This document shows, one piece after another, positions 1 to 6,262 of a stretch of 14,734 nucleotides of DNA (positions are counted from its first letter, which is position 1; each line of letters opens with the position of its first letter). The notes below the pieces were generated by a model that was given only the letters and a program-made list of their open reading frames with translations, was not told where the DNA came from and did no database searches. A program made the position numbers and the translations under genes. This stretch comes from Nitrospirota bacterium. GTDB taxonomy: Bacteria > Nitrospirota > Nitrospiria > Nitrospirales > UBA8639. The stretch is from assembly GCA_029865515.1 (NCBI GenBank), contig JAOUGQ010000053.1, positions 1 to 14,734 on the forward strand, given 5' to 3'.

Positions 1-104
1 CCGGCAGCCCCACGACTGTCCTGTGCTCCCGATCGCCATCCCCACCACATGAACAAGCGTAAGCACTTTTCACCCACCAACGCATTGTGTGGCCCGATTC
101 ATTG

Positions 105-1148
105 TTACCCCAATAAATCCAGGCTCAAGCCAAAGGTAATGGTAGAGTCCGTGGTTTTCCGATCGTCAACAGGTTGGGAATTATACCGCACATTGTATTC
201 GAATCGAATGGAGAGGTCTTTATAGATTTTAATACTGATTCCCTGATAGGCATTCAGCCGCACCGCATTATCCTGACCGATGTCCCGCGTGCCGGTATGA
301 TTATGCCAGAGCTTCAGATCGCCGCCCAGAAACTCTAAATTCCAGCGGGCTTGCCATGAAAAACCCGGGATGACCGTGCTCGGGTCAGCCGTATATTTTT
401 GATAGACAGCCGTCGGGCCAACCGCAACCGTGAGGAAATTGGCACGGCGATCTAGAACATCGTAGCCGACCCCAATGATGGTGGTGCTGCGAAGAGCGAG
501 GTTTTGGAATTTGTCGTATTCCAGGAAATTAATGAACGGGATATAGGCCCGTTTGGTCAGGAAGTAGTCCCACCGGGTATTCAGCGCGGCATTTTGCGCA
601 TTGACTTCTCCCTGGGCCTTACCGCGATTCGCCCGCCCATCCAGAATTATGCGATGCCAACCTCTGTTCACGGTCAACGTCCCCGAGGCATTGATGGTTT
701 CGGTGGAAGTGTTCCCTGAGGTCACGCTCCCCCCAAGTCCAAGGCTGCCCCGGTAGGACAGTTCAAACGGATTAATCGTTTTGACTTTATGCAGTTGAAT
801 CGGGCCACCCGGATCAAGCCGGAACAGAATCAGGCGATCGCCATCCCGGACCCCCACGCCATCCGGAATAGTGGCTCCGTCATGAAACGACACCCATAAG
901 GGTTTGTCAGAGGTCAGTCCATCGACATCATCCCAGTCGATTTTGATAACGTCAGCGTAATCCGTATCGACGGTCAGAACCCTGTCTTCCATGGTGATAA
1001 TATCCCCACTCACACGGTCGCCGTTCTTGAGCAGAACGACATCCGCGGCGTGAACCGCCATGGTTCCGCACAAAGACCACACTACAAAGGCGAGACTCAA
1101 CACAAACCAGGCGAAGCCAAATGGCATGTGAGGCTTAAGGCGGGTCAT
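105..1148 (-). CDS. DUF481-family outer-membrane beta-barrel protein
   Basis: The predicted protein has 347 residues and no assigned function. The start was placed at the ATG at 1148, not at the longer frame opening at 1244. From 1148 the N-terminus is a clean signal peptide: a basic MTRLK segment, a hydrophobic FAWFVLSLAFVVW core, and a likely cut after AVHA. The mature N-terminus (about residues 36-90) is a small domain with LLKNGDRVSGDI, typical of the segment preceding DUF481 barrels. From about residue 130 onward comes alternating hydrophobic/polar barrel sequence that starts with GSLGLGGSVTSGNTS, the usual DUF481 opening, and ends with TFGLSLDLLG. DUF481 proteins are known as YdiY-like salt-induced outer-membrane proteins. 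The ribosome site is weak (AGG about 8 nt upstream). The gene is divergent from the carbonic anhydrase. Family placement is from motif recognition. Confidence 0.85.
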   Translation of the reverse strand: MTRLKPHMPFGFAWFVLSLAFVVWSLCGTMAVHAADVVLLKNGDRVSGDIITMEDRVLTVDTDYADVIKIDWDDVDGLTSDKPLWVSFHDGATIPDGVGVRDGDRLILFRLDPGGPIQLHKVKTINPFELSYRGSLGLGGSVTSGNTSTETINASGTLTVNRGWHRIILDGRANRGKAQGEVNAQNAALNTRWDYFLTKRAYIPFINFLEYDKFQNLALRSTTIIGVGYDVLDRRANFLTVAVGPTAVYQKYTADPSTVIPGFSWQARWNLEFLGGDLKLWHNHTGTRDIGQDNAVRLNAYQGISIKIYKDLSIRFEYNVRYNSQPVDDRKTTDSTITFGLSLDLLG

Positions 1149-1261
1149 TAAGAACCTGCGACATGAACGACGAATGGAATAGAGGCAGCGGACCATAGGC
1201 GTGCGACACAGTATAGATTCCCCTTCTCGTAGGGTAAAGCACACGACACCCTCTTACGGGA

Positions 1262-1283
1262 GCACCTTCTGAATGAAAGGTGC
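1262..1283. promoter_or_regulatory. 7-bp inverted repeat in the divergent gap (possible operator or leader hairpin)
   Basis: GCACCTT at 1262-1268 is the exact reverse complement of AAGGTGC at 1277-1283, with an 8-nt centre. It lies between the divergent DUF481 and carbonic anhydrase genes, about 115 nt upstream of the DUF481 start. An imperfect second inverted repeat (GCAAA 1318-1322 / TTTGC 1328-1332, with TTGG/CCAA outside it) lies just to the right. Regulatory function is only a guess. I could not assign a good -35/-10 pair to either gene here. Confidence 0.3.
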
Positions 1284-1439
1284 GGCTGGAATAACCTCCC
1301 GGCAATAGGCTTGGCCAGCAAATCCGGTTTGCCAATTCAAGGTGCGTTTGTTAAAAACCCGGAATTCTCAATGTGACCTGGACCCTGAAGAGCCACCCCT
1401 GCTATCAATACATTGGTCTAAGAAAGGAAAGGAAGAAGC

Positions 1440-2237
1440 ATGCGCTTCACTCTTCACTATTTCACTAATCAATCCCGACAAACCACTGGTTTAGCCTGTG
1501 TCCTGGCATTCCTTGTCTCCGTGCTGGCTATCCCGGATAATGCCGGGGCCGGGTCACCTCAGGATTCCACTCCAACCACCGGCGAATCACATGACGATCC
1601 GTATCTGATCTGTGAGAAAGGGACGCGGCAATCTCCTATTGATATTTCCAGCAACACGCTGCAGGACACTCAAGGTGACTTGATTTTCCGATATACCCCG
1701 ACCCCAATCCAAGTGATACACGACGGACATTCGATTCAGGCAATCAATGAGGCCCCAAGCCTCGTGATATTCAGGGGAAATTCCTATCAACTCTTGCAAC
1801 TGCATTTCCACGAGCCCAGCGAACATCATCTTGACGGGATTCCCTATTCCATGGAGATGCATCTCGTCCACAAAAACTCACAAGGCCAGATTCTCGTGGT
1901 AGGCGTGTTGATTCAACTGGGTACGGAGAACCAGGAAATGCTTCGAGCAGGAGATTGGATTCGCCAACGATTGGGGCGCCGAACCGTCGAGCAGGGAGAG
2001 GAAGTCACCGGTGACTTTATGCTGGACGTGCTGAAACTTCTGCCACCAAACCAGAGCCATTACTTCACTTATGAAGGCTCACTCACCACGGTTCCTTGCA
2101 CAGAAGGGGTAACCTGGATCGTCCTCAAGCAGCCGAATGAGGTTTCCCCGAAACAGGTGGAACGGTTTGTCCGTGCCTATGGGCATACCGCGCGGGATGT
2201 GCAATCTCTTGAGGGTCGAGAAATCCAGTCGCATTAA
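1440..2237 (+). CDS. Periplasmic alpha-class carbonic anhydrase (atypical N-terminus)
   Basis: The 265-residue protein is predicted to hydrate CO2 to bicarbonate in the periplasm. A signal peptide covers residues 1-38 (hydrophobic LACVLAFLVSVLAI, cut near AGA/GS). The mature part has QSPIDIS (64-70), zinc ligands H122 and H124 in LHFHEPSEHH, and H141 in MEMHLVH, spaced as in bacterial alpha enzymes. The likely proton-shuttle His is H97 in HDGHS, and the gatekeeper Thr is T216 in GSLTTVPC. C58 and C220 fit the conserved disulfide. The start is supported by a GGAAG ribosome site just upstream. The usual N-terminal block with WxYxGxxGP and a second Trp before the first Cys is absent: only a short Trp-free stretch (GESHDDPYLIC) stands there. 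Family membership is secure. Activity is likely because all zinc ligands are present, but it is not proven. Confidence 0.93.
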   Translation: MRFTLHYFTNQSRQTTGLACVLAFLVSVLAIPDNAGAGSPQDSTPTTGESHDDPYLICEKGTRQSPIDISSNTLQDTQGDLIFRYTPTPIQVIHDGHSIQAINEAPSLVIFRGNSYQLLQLHFHEPSEHHLDGIPYSMEMHLVHKNSQGQILVVGVLIQLGTENQEMLRAGDWIRQRLGRRTVEQGEEVTGDFMLDVLKLLPPNQSHYFTYEGSLTTVPCTEGVTWIVLKQPNEVSPKQVERFVRAYGHTARDVQSLEGREIQSH

Positions 2238-2374
2238 TGGTTCATTGACGCGAACCTAAAACTGTAGGGATGCACGACTACTGAATTTGTTGAGTGCTGA
2301 AATTGAAAAGTCCTCTACTGTCCATTCCGTTAATTTCTCATCTCTCTTCACGAATCCTGAATCCGTCCCTTCTT

Positions 2375-2464
2375 TGTCATTCCCGACATTTGTTATCAGA
2401 AATTTCTCTTAATGTTGTTTCGGATGGATCCCCGCCTACGACCTGCGGGGATATCGAAGTCACG
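2375..2464 (+). repeat. REP-like hairpin repeat, copy A (diverged)
   Basis: The copy begins TGTCATTCCCGACATTTGTT, matching the start of the copies at 2619, 2746 and 5095. It contains a perfect 8-bp stem, ATCCCCGC (2428-2435) with GCGGGGAT (2445-2452), around a 9-nt loop. The right end (CGAAGTCACG) is decayed relative to the other copies. A further fragment, TCATGGCCGACAAGG, starts at 2468. Confidence 0.6.
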
Positions 2465-2525
2465 TTGTCATGGCCGACAAGGTGAATAGTAAAACGCCGG
2501 TGGCCCAGACTCAGTCAAAAAGATT

Positions 2526-2552
2526 GTCATCCTGAGACCAGGGCGAAGGATC
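2526..2552 (+). repeat. Short dispersed repeat with CATCCTGAGACCA core, copy 1
   Basis: The 25-nt core TCATCCTGAGACCA-N-GGCGAAGGAT recurs at 5037-5061 with a single difference (G here, C there). ATCCT (2529-2533) and AGGAT (2547-2551) can pair. Sequences of this style (cat-cctgag...gaaggat) are, from memory, widespread intergenic repeats in several phyla. Confidence 0.65.
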
Positions 2553-2618
2553 TGTGCCCAGGTGAAGCAACCTCAAGATTGATGCCCGTATCGTGTATCG
2601 CCATCCTTCACCCTGAAA

Positions 2619-2694
2619 TCATGCCCGACATGGGTTATTGAGTCTCCATCTAGGTCCTTTCAGATGGTTCCCCGGTACCCATCGACGGGATGAC
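2619..2694 (+). repeat. REP-like hairpin repeat, copy C
   Basis: This is an imperfect palindrome with TCATGCCCG at its left end and CGGGATGA at its right end, so the ends pair with one bulged base. An inner stem, CCATCT (2646-2651) with AGATGG (2662-2667), is also present. It shares the left-end sequence ATGCCCGACAT with the copies at 2746 and 5095. A degenerate fragment (ATGCCCGTATCG...ATCGCCATCC) sits just upstream at 2582-2606. Confidence 0.65.
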
Positions 2695-2745
2695 AGAGAA
2701 AGACGGGCAGTCTCGACATTGTTCATCGGGAATCTTTCCTCCTGG

Positions 2746-2823
2746 TCATGCCCGACATTGTGAATCGGGGTGCCATCCGATCGTTATTGCGGATGGAACC
2801 CCACGACCATCTAGCCGGGTTGA
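2746..2823 (+). repeat. REP-like hairpin repeat, copy D
   Basis: The copy opens TCATGCCCGACATTGTGAA and ends CCGGGTTGAC, so the two ends can pair. Internal stems are CCCGA (2751-2755) with TCGGG (2765-2769), and CCATCCG (2773-2779) with CGGATGG (2790-2796). A decayed fragment of the same unit (TCGACATTGTTCATCGGGA) lies at 2713-2731. Confidence 0.65.
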
Positions 2824-2987
2824 CCCCTCGTGCGTTTTCGGTTTTAAACTCTATTCTCAATTTATCTGATAGGGTTCCCCACCTGCTGTTCTAGTTTTTA
2901 CCATTACCTAATGTTCATATGTTCTAGAAATGGTTTTCTTACAATCGGCGCAACTTCACCGATTTCACTTCCAACCTTCTCCCCCTC

Positions 2988-3036
2988 CCCCTATAATCGA
3001 CGGGAGAGCCCAAACGGAAAGAACAGCCCCTATAAT
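2988..3036 (+). promoter_or_regulatory. Two CCCCTATAAT motifs, candidate -10 region
   Basis: CCCCTATAAT occurs at 2988-2997 and again at 3027-3036. Each contains a perfect TATAAT, and they stand 91 and 52 nt before the start codon of the DUF3313-like gene. No good TTGACA-like -35 box stands 16-18 nt upstream of either, so promoter function is tentative. Confidence 0.3.
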
Positions 3037-3087
3037 TTTTCAATTTCCCAATTTTCATAATGTTCCTCGACGCAAAGGAGACCATTC

Positions 3088-3786
3088 ATGCCAATGGCAG
3101 AGCGATTCTTACTGGCCCTTCTTCTTGTAGCCCTGACGGCTTGTGCGACCACTCAACAGGCAACCACTGTCATCAGATCGGGATTTCTCGATGATTATTC
3201 GATACTTCAAAAGGGTGCAGGAGACAATGAAGCCCTTCTGCGATACGTCAACCCTACTGCGGATTGGAAACACTATACTAAAGTCATGATTGATCCAGTC
3301 CAACTCTGGATGGGAGAGGGATCTTCTCTCCGCGGTATCCCGCGTGAAGAGCGCATTCGGTTAACCTCGGTCCTCTTGGGCAAAATTCAGGATTCTTTAT
3401 TGGCGGATTACCGCGTTGTTCGGAAGGCCGGGCCTCAGGTCATGCGTATTAGTGTGGCACTCACAGAAGCCGAAGCCTCACATACTGTGCTAGATACCAT
3501 TTCGAGTGTCCTTCCGACAGGCTATGTCATTTCTGGTACGAAATCTCTCGCCACCGGAACCGGAACATTTGTTGGCAGCGCCAGCGTAGAAGCTAAAATT
3601 ACTGATGCAGAACTTGGGACACTTTTGGCCGCTGCCGTGGATCGCCGGGGAGGGGCAAAATCTTTGTCAGGAGTTACTTCAGAATGGAATGACGTCGAAG
3701 AATCATTTCAATACTGGGCCAGTACTCTGCGCTATCGTCTGTGCCAATGGCGCGGTGAACACAGTTGCGTTAAACCCAAGGCATAG
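3088..3786 (+). CDS. DUF3313-like lipoprotein
   Basis: The 232-residue protein has a lipoprotein signal: ERF then LLALLLVALTAC, with the lipobox LTAC and Cys19 as the lipidation site. The ATG at 3088 follows a strong AAAGGAG (3074-3080) at good spacing. ATG at codon 3 is a possible alternative. The mature part has the pattern SGFLDDYSILQKG (about 31-43), a YVNPTADWKHYTKVMIDPV block (about 53-71), and a C-terminal region ending in VEESFQYWASTLRYRLC. This order matches DUF3313 lipoproteins of unknown function. A small-residue-rich stretch (about 136-165) separates the two halves. It stands alone, flanked by repeat-rich gaps. No function can be stated beyond a probable envelope location. Confidence 0.8.
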   Translation: MPMAERFLLALLLVALTACATTQQATTVIRSGFLDDYSILQKGAGDNEALLRYVNPTADWKHYTKVMIDPVQLWMGEGSSLRGIPREERIRLTSVLLGKIQDSLLADYRVVRKAGPQVMRISVALTEAEASHTVLDTISSVLPTGYVISGTKSLATGTGTFVGSASVEAKITDAELGTLLAAAVDRRGGAKSLSGVTSEWNDVEESFQYWASTLRYRLCQWRGEHSCVKPKA

Positions 3787-3800
3787 CTTAATGGGGTCAG

Positions 3801-4058
3801 TTGATTTGATGGGGACGGGCCTGACATGTTCCACTCCCTACAAATCTTCTCAGGCTAACAGACGGTCGCATGGCTGATCCAAAACTGCTCTTGGCATGAA
3901 CGAATCAGCCGATCCAGGAGTAACAGCGTTCCTCATCGTCCCAATAGAAAGATTCTCCTAGCATTGCTCAGTGAGATGAAAGGTTCCCGTATCCTCGAAA
4001 AGGTGGCCCCCTAGCCCTGTCTGCATTCCCTTAGATGTCAGGCCCAGACGTCAATCAA
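3801..4058. mobile_element. Possible MITE-like relic bounded by inverted repeats
   Basis: GGGCCTGACAT at 3817-3827 is an exact 11-bp reverse complement of ATGTCAGGCCC at 4035-4045. The match extends outward imperfectly: the left arm begins TTGATTTGAT (3801) and the right arm ends GTCAATCAA (4058). The enclosed sequence encodes nothing recognisable. I see no clear target-site duplication, so this may be an old non-autonomous element or chance. Confidence 0.35.
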
Positions 4059-4167
4059 TGTGTACGGCCTGACCGCCTCTCCTGAGAGCTATACAGTTGA
4101 AGAATTGATTACAGTTTCGTACAGAAGACCAACGGTTCCAGTTGCCAGGATTCATCTCATCATACAC

Positions 4168-4174
4168 AGGAGGT
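4168..4174 (+). promoter_or_regulatory. Ribosome-binding site fixing the start of the DUF4410-like gene
   Basis: AGGAGGT stands 5 nt before the ATG at 4180. It selects this start over the upstream in-frame ATG at 4060, which has no such site and would put 40 unrelated residues ahead of the lipoprotein signal. Confidence 0.8.
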
Positions 4175-4179
4175 CAGTC

Positions 4180-4895
4180 ATGAAATCGTTTACGCGTATT
4201 GCATTATGTATGCTTGCCTTAGGGATGGCTGCCGGTTGCGCCTCAACTAAGGTGACCGGGCGGGATTCCAAGATCGGTGCGGAAAAGCTTGGCAAGCCTG
4301 ATCGCATCTATGTGTATCCCTTTGCAGCTACTCATGAGGACATTCCATCCTGGTCCACTGCAGGCAACCGGCTTGACAAACCGAGCAAGCCACCCACGCC
4401 AGAGGAACTTGAGGTTGGGCGCGAACTTAGCGACCTCGTGGCCAGGGAGCTGGTGACGAAGATTGAAGGAATGGGGCTTGTGGCATTGGAGGGTAGCCAG
4501 CAAAGCCTTCCGCAACCCAACGACCTGATGATTTTCGGCTATTTCGGAGCGCTCGAAGAAGGCAGCACCGCCAAACGCCTGCCACTTGGATTCGGCTCAG
4601 GGGCCACAGAATTAACGACCGCCATGGGAGGCTACCAGTTTGACCCCTTCAGGCCCGCGTCCACTCGGATCGGGCCAACTTGAATCCGGCGGAGGCAAAA
4701 CACCTAGCCTGATTGTCCCTATCGCGGTTCTCGCGGCCACGGCCAACCCGATCGGCCTTATTGCGATGGGGGGCAAAAAAAGCGGAAGGTGAGATATCAG
4801 GCAGGACTAAAATCGAGGGCTCAGCCAAACGAACGGCGGAGACTATCGCCGAACAACTCGAAATAAAATTCAAGGAACAGGGTTGGATTAAATAG
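4180..4895 (+). pseudogene. DUF4410-like lipoprotein gene with two +1 frameshifts
   Basis: The start codon begins a lipoprotein signal (MKSFTRIALCMLALGMAAGC, lipid Cys at 20) followed by DUF4410-like sequence: RIYVYPFAATHEDIP, the ELSDLVARELVTKIEGMG helix, NDLMIFGYFGALEEGS, and LGFGSGATELTTAMGGYQ. The frame ends at a stop at 4681-4683. Homology-like sequence resumes one frame over, near 4650, as PLGSGQLESGGGKTP and ATANPIGLIAMGGKK, stopping at 4790-4792. It then shifts again within a G6-C-A7 run (4768-4781) to AEGEISGRTKIEGSAKRTAE and FKEQGWIK, ending at 4895. Removing one base near 4639-4650 (for example in the C run) and one in the G/A run gives about 237 residues, a normal family length. 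It is either a recent pseudogene or carries two homopolymer sequencing errors. The function of the family is unknown. Confidence 0.8.
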
Positions 4896-5035
4896 AGTGG
4901 AAACCTGATCGAGTGCCGGGAGGAAATTCGGAATTGCAGTGGGCCTCCTGGCCCAAGCAAGATATAAAAACTGAGATTGCATCATCCGGTTACTTGGATG
5001 AACTGGATGTGCCGACAGTCACCTTCAACCAAAAT

Positions 5036-5063
5036 ATCATCCTGAGACCACGGCGAAGGATGA
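5036..5063 (+). repeat. Short dispersed repeat with CATCCTGAGACCA core, copy 2
   Basis: This is the same 25-nt core as at 2527-2551, with one difference. Here the ends form a 7-bp stem, TCATCCT (5037-5043) with AGGATGA (5057-5063), around a 13-nt loop. Confidence 0.65.
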
Positions 5064-5094
5064 CAATATCTATAGAGGATCCATCCCCAGCGCA

Positions 5095-5131
5095 GTCATG
5101 CCCGACATGTTTAATCGGGCATCTATCTGAT
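5095..5131 (+). repeat. REP-like hairpin repeat, copy E (truncated on the right)
   Basis: GTCATGCCCGACATGTTTAA matches the left end of the copies at 2619 and 2746. ATGCCCGA (5098-5105) and TCGGGCAT (5115-5122) form a perfect 8-bp stem with a 9-nt loop. The expected right half is not present. A separate small palindrome, CTTCAT-TT-ATGAAG, follows at 5132-5145. Confidence 0.6.
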
Positions 5132-5338
5132 CTTCATTTATGAAGCGCATGGTGAGGGAACAAATTAAGAAAACGAGGGGGTTCCTCCCTTCATAATACC
5201 CCCTTCGATGCAAGATTATTTTTCACTAGTCCTGTTAAACTAGCATTATCCACATGATTTCCTCTTCTCCTGAGGTTAGCCTCTGGATTCATGTTCATTC
5301 GCCATCAACAGATGCTTAATTGATCAAAAGGATTGGAG

Positions 5339-6187
5339 TTGGCCTCTCGAAGAAGACTCAAAAGTTGGCTAACGGCAGGAATGATCCTGGCTTGCATGGC
5401 GAACCCCATGGCCCATGCCGAGGAGATTAAAAAGCTGGCCGAGGAGGTGCAAAATCCCGTGTCTGATCTCGTGCGGATTGGATTTACCAATGGCACTTCT
5501 TTCGGGGGCGGGGCCAATAACCACCTCTTTAATCTCTTCAATCTTGAGGCCTCCACCACACGAAGGTTCGGGGACTGGGCTCTCCTGAACCGCCTCACTA
5601 TTCCCATCCCCTATTTGCCGGCCAACGCCATCGAGGATAAAACGGGAAGTCTGACCGGGTTGGGAGATATCGTCTATACCGGATTTCTCGCCCGTGACGA
5701 ATCCAAACGACTGTTTAAGCTCATTGGTGGTGTGGGCCCGACCTTTATTTTCAATACGGCGACGGATGATCGTCTGGGCCTGGGGAAATGGAGCGTCGGT
5801 CCAACCCTCGCGATCGTCAGCATACCGGATCCATGGGTGGTGGGTGCTCTCGCAAGAAATCTGTGGTCATTTGCTGGGGATAATCACCGTCCCAAGGTCA
5901 ATGCGTTTTTAGTCCAACCTTTCCTTAACTACAATTTTTCTAATGGCTGGTATCTGACCTCTACTCCGGTAATCACCGCAAACTGGGAGGCGGAGGATAA
6001 ACGGAATCGCTGGACGATCCCCATTGGAGGCGGATTCGGGAAGGTGATGTTTCGGGGAGAAAAACGACCAATCAATATCAGACTCCAGGGGTTTTACTAC
6101 CTGGAAAAACCGGATCGTGCACCCGACTGGACGTTACAACTTCAGTTTCAAATCCTGTTTCCTGACAAACCCGATACTGCTAAATAA
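5339..6187 (+). CDS. Outer-membrane beta-barrel protein (type often annotated neuromedin U / transporter)
   Basis: The protein has about 282 residues and a signal peptide: MASRRRLKSWL then TAGMILACMANPMAHA, cut before EEIKK. No ATG gives this signal, and an in-frame stop at 5321 rules out upstream extension. I chose the TTG at 5339 because AAGGA (5328-5332) stands 6 nt before it. The TTG at 5333 is the alternative and adds two residues. Recognisable family blocks are EEVQNPVSDLVRIGFTNGTS (about 27-46), SLTGLGDIVYTGFL, GGVGPTFIFNTATDDRLGLG, KWSVGPTLAIV, NYNFSNGWYLTSTPVITANW, and a C-terminal LQLQFQILFP. This is the pattern of a barrel family that databases loosely name neuromedin U or phenol-degradation MetA-like. 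A transported substrate is not known. It is convergent with the downstream lipoprotein hydrolase. Confidence 0.82.
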   Translation: MASRRRLKSWLTAGMILACMANPMAHAEEIKKLAEEVQNPVSDLVRIGFTNGTSFGGGANNHLFNLFNLEASTTRRFGDWALLNRLTIPIPYLPANAIEDKTGSLTGLGDIVYTGFLARDESKRLFKLIGGVGPTFIFNTATDDRLGLGKWSVGPTLAIVSIPDPWVVGALARNLWSFAGDNHRPKVNAFLVQPFLNYNFSNGWYLTSTPVITANWEAEDKRNRWTIPIGGGFGKVMFRGEKRPINIRLQGFYYLEKPDRAPDWTLQLQFQILFPDKPDTAK

Positions 6188-6200
6188 GGGCCAATCAGCT

Positions 6201-6222
6201 AAAAAGAGGCTGGATGCCAGCC
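6201..6222 (-). terminator. Intrinsic terminator of the lipoprotein hydrolase gene
   Basis: GGCTGG (6208-6213) and CCAGCC (6217-6222) form a perfect 6-bp GC-rich stem with a 3-nt loop. Read on the minus strand, the stem is followed directly by TCTTTTT. It lies about 40 nt past the stop codon at 6263. On the plus strand no T tract follows, so it serves the minus-strand gene. Confidence 0.7.
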
Positions 6223-6262
6223 ACAGTCAAGGCTGCTACGACCTCCGTCTTCACCGTTGACA

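Larger units (their letters stand above)
2238..3087. other. 850-bp gene-free stretch rich in hairpin repeats
   Basis: No open frame here has a recognisable product or a convincing ribosome site. The left and middle parts (about 2375-2823) hold several copies of a dispersed hairpin repeat, listed separately. The right part (about 2830-3087) is AT-richer and pyrimidine-rich, and contains two copies of CCCCTATAAT before the DUF3313-like gene. No clear intrinsic terminator follows the carbonic anhydrase, though the hairpin at 2428-2452 could serve as one. Confidence 0.6.
3787..4179. other. 393-bp gap containing an inverted-repeat-bounded element
   Basis: I see no gene here. The gap contains the inverted-repeat structure at 3801-4058, which is listed separately. 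Inside it, GGCTGAT (3872-3878) is the exact reverse complement of ATCAGCC (3904-3910). GTCAGGCC (4037-4044) pairs with GGCCTGAC (4066-4073) across its right border. A weak promoter-like pair (TTGAAG at 4097, TACAGA at 4120, 17-nt spacer) precedes the DUF4410-like gene. Confidence 0.5.
4896..5338. other. Gap of about 440 bp with repeats and hairpins
   Basis: No gene is supported here. A small hairpin, TGGGCC/GGCCCA (4940-4945 / 4950-4955), lies 45 nt past the DUF4410-like stop but has no T tract. The short repeat (5036-5063) and a hairpin-repeat copy (5095-5131) follow. AGGGGGT (5176-5182) pairs with ACCCCCT (5198-5204), with a T-rich stretch only some 14 nt later, so it is a poor terminator candidate. 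Confidence 0.5.

Noticed and set aside
1..104. Possible gene or terminator at the left edge
   Set aside because: No frame or stem with a T tract is convincing in these 104 bases. I see nothing to report there.
2238..3087. CRISPR array in the repeat-rich gap
   Set aside because: The repeats are 75-80 bp imperfect palindromes with irregular spacing and variable sequence. They are not identical short repeats with uniform spacers, and no cas gene is present.
2930..3130. 66-residue open frame before the DUF3313-like gene
   Set aside because: It has no ribosome site, its composition is Pro-rich and arbitrary, and it overlaps the start of the well-supported lipoprotein gene in another frame.
4060..4179. 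Longer N-terminus for the DUF4410-like gene from the ATG at 4060
   Set aside because: The added 40 residues are unlike a signal and overlap the inverted repeat. The ATG at 4180 has AGGAGGT and begins a proper lipoprotein signal.
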